Translations under genes and position numbers: made by a program | DNA from: Chloroflexota bacterium | GTDB lineage: Bacteria; Chloroflexota; Dehalococcoidia; UBA3495 | NCBI GenBank assembly: GCA_002697005.1 | Contig: NZUD01000006.1 | Location: forward strand, 1 to 24,935 | Length of the DNA: 24,935 nucleotides | Direction of reading: 5' to 3' | Shown here: positions 22,232 to 24,935 of the stretch, one piece after another | Layout: each line of letters begins with the position of its first letter | How positions within the stretch are numbered: position 1 is the first letter of the stretch | Notes under the pieces: model-generated | What the model saw: the letters and a program-made list of their open reading frames with translations, nothing else | Databases searched by the model: none | What the model was told of the DNA's origin: nothing

Positions 22232-23593
22232 ATGACTTCACTTCCTCTTTTTTCTGTAGATGAACTGAAAAAACGCGCATGCGAGACCATCGAGCAGCAC
22301 AAGGAAGAGATCGTTAGCGTCGCGCAGCAGGTACTGGCCACCCCCGAAGCCGGGTTCCGGGAGACCAAGACCGCCCAACTGGTCGCCCAGAAGTTCCAGG
22401 AGATGGGCATCCAGCATGAGAGCGGCTTGGCTATAACCGGTCTGAAAGGGCGCATAGCCGGAGGCGCTGGTCCAGGCCCAGCAGTCGCCGTGATCGGAGA
22501 ACTCGATTCTCTGGTGGTCACCAAACACCCCCATGCCGACCCTGAAACCGGGGCGGCCCACGCCTGCGGGCATCATTGCCAGATAGGTATGATGCTGGGA
22601 GCGACCATGGGACTGCTAACCCCTGAAGTGGTATCCCAGCTCTCGGGTTCGATCGTGCCGTTTGCAGTTCCTGCCGAAGAATTCATTGAGGTGGAACAGC
22701 GGCTTGAGATGCGGGACCAAGGCAAACTCGAGTTCCTGGGCGGCAAACAAGAACTGATCAAGCTGGGGCATTTCGATGATGTGGACATGGCCATGATGTG
22801 CCACACCGCCAGCGACATGGGCGAGCGCCGGTTCGCCATGGGCGGTACTAGCAACGGCCACGTGGTCAAGTTCGTGAGATACATCGGCGTCGGAGCCCAT
22901 GCCGGCAGCCTCCCCCATCGGGGTGTCAACGCCCTAAACGCGGCTTCGTTCGCCATCCAGGCCATCAACGCACTCAGGGAGACCCACCGCGCAGACGACA
23001 CTGTCCGCATCCACGGCATCATGACCAGAGGCGGAGAGGCAGTAAGTGCCGTGCCATCGGATGTGAGACTAGAATGGCGCGTTCGCTCATCCACACCCAA
23101 GATGGTGGTGGAGAACTCAGAAGCGGTAGACCGTTGCTTCCAGGCAGGAGCTCTCGCCGTGGGCGCGAAGGTGAACATCACGACCATCCCCGGCTATCTG
23201 CCCATGCGCCACGACACCAAGCTGCAAGACATCTTCCGGCGAACAGCCGTTGATCTGGTGGGAGAGCCGGCAACCCTGGTGATGCCGGCGCGCCGTAACC
23301 GGGGCGGTTCCACAGATATGGGAGACCTGAGCCACCTCATGCCAGCCTGCCATCCTTACGCAGCCGGAGCGGTCGGACCCGGGCACAGTAGCGAGTACGT
23401 CATCACGGATTACGAGTCTGCTGTAATCGTTCCCGCCAAGATTATGGCCATGGTAGTGATCGATCTGCTGGCCAATGGGGCCAAGAAGGCCAAAGAAGTC
23501 AAAGCCAACCACCGGCCTCTGATGTCCAAACAATCCTACGTCAAGTTCCAGAGGCAGCGCGCGGAAGTAAGCGAATTCGACGGTACGGTTTAG
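22232..23593 (+). CDS. M20-family amidohydrolase/peptidase (M20D, AbgB-like), paralogue 2
   Basis: This 453-residue paralogue of the preceding gene has the same landmarks: TPEAGFRETKTAQLVAQKF (residues 37-55), GELDSLVV, HACGHHCQ (110-117) with Cys112 and His114, PAEEF (147-151), His191 in MMCHTASD, GAHAGSLPHRGVNALNA and GPGHSSEYV near the C-terminus. It shares the unusual HHCQ variation. The protein starts at ATG 22232 or at GTG 22226; AAGG lies 10 or 4 nt upstream respectively, so the start is not settled. The pair probably arose by tandem duplication and has diverged well beyond recent identity, so the two enzymes may differ in substrate or form a heteromer. It ends one base from the converging gene. 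Confidence 0.92.
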   Translation: MTSLPLFSVDELKKRACETIEQHKEEIVSVAQQVLATPEAGFRETKTAQLVAQKFQEMGIQHESGLAITGLKGRIAGGAGPGPAVAVIGELDSLVVTKHPHADPETGAAHACGHHCQIGMMLGATMGLLTPEVVSQLSGSIVPFAVPAEEFIEVEQRLEMRDQGKLEFLGGKQELIKLGHFDDVDMAMMCHTASDMGERRFAMGGTSNGHVVKFVRYIGVGAHAGSLPHRGVNALNAASFAIQAINALRETHRADDTVRIHGIMTRGGEAVSAVPSDVRLEWRVRSSTPKMVVENSEAVDRCFQAGALAVGAKVNITTIPGYLPMRHDTKLQDIFRRTAVDLVGEPATLVMPARRNRGGSTDMGDLSHLMPACHPYAAGAVGPGHSSEYVITDYESAVIVPAKIMAMVVIDLLANGAKKAKEVKANHRPLMSKQSYVKFQRQRAEVSEFDGTV

Positions 23594-23594
23594 C

Positions 23595-24230
23595 TCAGAC
23601 CCCTAGGCCAAACATTACAGCGCCGGCCAGCAGCGGTATAGTCAGATTGTCATCCGGCGGACTCGATGCCAACTCTATCAAACCAGCCACTGCAGCTCCG
23701 ATCCAAAGCGCCCAATGATGGTCTATGCCGTCAGCTGCCAGCAGCACTGTCAATGTTGCGCACCCAACTCCAATGAATGCCGCTGTCCCGAAAGGTGATT
23801 TTCCATACAGCCTAGGTCCAGGCATATCTTTGCCGACTATCGCCGCCACCGGATCGCCTAAGGACAAGAAGAACATCACCGGTATGGCCACGTCTTTCCC
23901 GAAGATCAAAAACGCAAAGAAGGCGGCGATGACCATGTAAGTGGCCCCGGTGATGTGGGCGACCTCATTCTGCTTCAGGAGTGGCGCCAACAAACGGGTG
24001 AATATCAAGTTCAACCACTCGATCCTGAACCGAACCAGATCCAAAACTAGACCACCGACCGCCAGCACCGCCAAGCTCCAAATCATAGCCGTTTCGGAGA
24101 CAAAGATGCCAGCCAGTGGTATCGAGGACCCGGCGAAGATGTGGAATAGCCTTCGCCAGGCTGAGGGAGGAGGGCCAAGGAAGTCTCTCCTCTCACCGCC
24201 AAAAACCAGTATGTCCAGAAACCGGCTCAT
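23595..24230 (-). CDS. Dolichol/phytol/diacylglycerol kinase-like integral membrane protein
   Basis: This 211-residue hydrophobic protein with about six to seven predicted membrane segments is in the SEC59/VTE5-type CTP-dependent lipid kinase family. Seen: RRLFHIFAGSSIPLAG (residues 26-41), LDLVRFR (63-69), ITGATYMVIAAFFAF (93-107), the nucleotide-site signature FLSLGDPVAAIVGKDMPGP (121-139) with LYGKSPFGTAAF (141-152), and SSPPDDNLTIPLLAG near the C-terminus. The ATG follows GAGAGAG by about 4 nt. It converges with the M20 pair. It probably phosphorylates a membrane isoprenoid or other lipid alcohol; which one cannot be told. Confidence 0.85.
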   Translation of the reverse strand: MSRFLDILVFGGERRDFLGPPPSAWRRLFHIFAGSSIPLAGIFVSETAMIWSLAVLAVGGLVLDLVRFRIEWLNLIFTRLLAPLLKQNEVAHITGATYMVIAAFFAFLIFGKDVAIPVMFFLSLGDPVAAIVGKDMPGPRLYGKSPFGTAAFIGVGCATLTVLLAADGIDHHWALWIGAAVAGLIELASSPPDDNLTIPLLAGAVMFGLGV

Positions 24231-24250
24231 CTACTCTCTCGTCGGAAAAT

Positions 24251-24267
24251 AGGTTAGATTCTAACCT
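24251..24267. repeat. Short dyad upstream of the lipid-kinase-like gene
   Basis: Perfect 7-bp arms AGGTTAG and CTAACCT flank a 3-nt centre, about 20 nt upstream of the start codon at 24230. It could be an operator or a weak terminator of the gene to the right. Confidence 0.3.
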
Positions 24268-24339
24268 GCCGCCAGAAGTAGCGACAGGGCTATGAGCAGC
24301 CTCTTGGGGACAAATCAACCAGTGTGAGGACCCCGAAGA

Positions 24340-24935
24340 CTAGAAACGTACTGTTATGCTATCCCCTGCACGCCACCGCAGTGTCCTAATCTCGGTGCCT
24401 TCAGGGATATCAAAAATCATCCAGCCGTCTATAGACGTGTCCTTGGGCAGATTGAAAGATCCTTCTAAAAAGAGGATGTTGTCCTCCCGCTGTTTCCGGA
24501 CCGAGATTGCCTCTTCCGCCAGTATCTGGGCCTGCTGTAGATCGCCATTCTCACCGCTGCACTGATATCCGAATGTACCCGGTTGGTCGAACCTGGTGGA
24601 GACCATCCCTCCTGGCGCAAGCTGAAGCAGGTCATTCCCGAGTCCGGTTGTAACACCAGGCAAGAACTGGATGGATGACTCAGTGTCTCCGGAGTTGATC
24701 CATTGGACGCTGGTCCCCACGCTCACCACGACACGGGCATGGTCCATACATTCAGCGCCTTCCAGCGTTACAGTGGTGTCACCTTGGCCTCTCTTGTCCA
24801 GAAATACCGTGCCAGACACGCTGATGGGTTGGAAATCGTCCTGAAAGAACCCTTCAAGTACGGCTGCATGCTGATCAGCCACCACAACCGTGTTCATCGC
24901 AACATGGTTGTCTATACGGAAGCGCATCAAGAGCA
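24340..24935 (-). CDS. Cupredoxin-fold-like protein, 5-prime end possibly outside the window
   Basis: The frame stays open to the right edge, so the true start may lie beyond; the first ATG is at 24927 (195 residues). Seen: a region resembling a cupredoxin strand order (residues about 55-137) with VSVGTSVQWINSGDTESSI, LAPGGMVSTRFDQPGTFGYQC and a single Cys123. The His after the WINSGD segment and the CxxH...M copper ligands are missing, so copper binding is unlikely. The last 40 residues (FNLPKDTSIDGWMIFDIPEG, then LRWRAGDSITVRF) look like the closing strands of a DUF4352-type extracellular beta domain. No signal peptide is visible in the part present. Probably an exported or surface protein; function unknown. 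Confidence 0.65.
   Translation of the reverse strand, partial: LLMRFRIDNHVAMNTVVVADQHAAVLEGFFQDDFQPISVSGTVFLDKRGQGDTTVTLEGAECMDHARVVVSVGTSVQWINSGDTESSIQFLPGVTTGLGNDLLQLAPGGMVSTRFDQPGTFGYQCSGENGDLQQAQILAEEAISVRKQREDNILFLEGSFNLPKDTSIDGWMIFDIPEGTEIRTLRWRAGDSITVRF

Noticed and set aside
1..24935. CRISPR array, tRNA, rRNA, insertion sequence or prophage signals
   Set aside because: No regularly spaced repeats, cloverleaf-like segments, transposase/integrase motifs or phage structural genes were seen on reading through.

Overview
The window is a dense bacterial chromosomal segment (moderate GC, short gaps, Shine-Dalgarno starts, sigma70-like promoters) made almost entirely of catabolic enzymes. 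It contains no rRNA, tRNA, CRISPR array or insertion sequence that I can see. The mix of Rieske oxygenases, class III CoA-transferases, split and fused ThDP decarboxylases, amidohydrolase_2 enzymes, M20 amidohydrolases and a LutABC set, together with frequent TTG starts, recalls marine Chloroflexota of the SAR202 / Dehalococcoidia type. That placement is an inference from gene content and is not proven by a marker gene.

Layout. Positions 1-3346 (minus strand) hold one apparent operon read from a good promoter at about 3390-3417: a RidA-family protein, an alpha/beta hydrolase, a two-subunit ThDP decarboxylase of the sulfopyruvate/phosphonopyruvate decarboxylase type, and a class III CoA-transferase that runs off the left edge. 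Divergent from it (3491-4516, plus) is an amidohydrolase_2 gene that ends at a strong terminator. Next comes a plus-strand oxygenase cluster (4861-10596): Rieske alpha subunit 1, a two-domain extradiol dioxygenase, a beta-hydroxyacid dehydrogenase, Rieske alpha subunit 2, the beta subunit, and two small uncharacterised proteins, closed by a perfect 12-bp hairpin terminator. Positions 10675-13552 hold a divergent pair: an ACMSD/amidohydrolase_2-type enzyme (minus) and a full-length acetolactate-synthase-like ThDP enzyme (plus).

The second half begins with a PaiB-like FMN-binding protein (minus) divergent from lutA-lutB-lutC (plus), which encode the LutABC-type iron-sulfur/LUD lactate oxidation complex. 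These are followed by a degenerate MNT/HEPN gene pair and a second class III CoA-transferase. A type 2 glycerate kinase (minus) faces it tail to tail, and two tandem M20 amidohydrolase paralogues follow. The right end has a dolichol/diacylglycerol-kinase-like membrane protein and a partial cupredoxin-like protein.

How the parts may work together (inference): the oxygenase cluster could hydroxylate an aromatic compound, cleave the ring in the meta mode and hydrolyse the product. The RidA, amidohydrolase and ThDP proteins would process imine, carboxylated or 2-oxo acid intermediates, and the CoA-transferases would activate acids. LutABC and glycerate kinase would return C3 acids to central metabolism. 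No ferredoxin, ferredoxin reductase, cis-diol dehydrogenase or hydratase/aldolase is present, so the pathway is incomplete here or supplied from elsewhere. The least explained items are the two small proteins behind the Rieske beta subunit, the MNT protein that has lost its catalytic acidic pair, and the split ThDP enzyme with an altered GDG motif.
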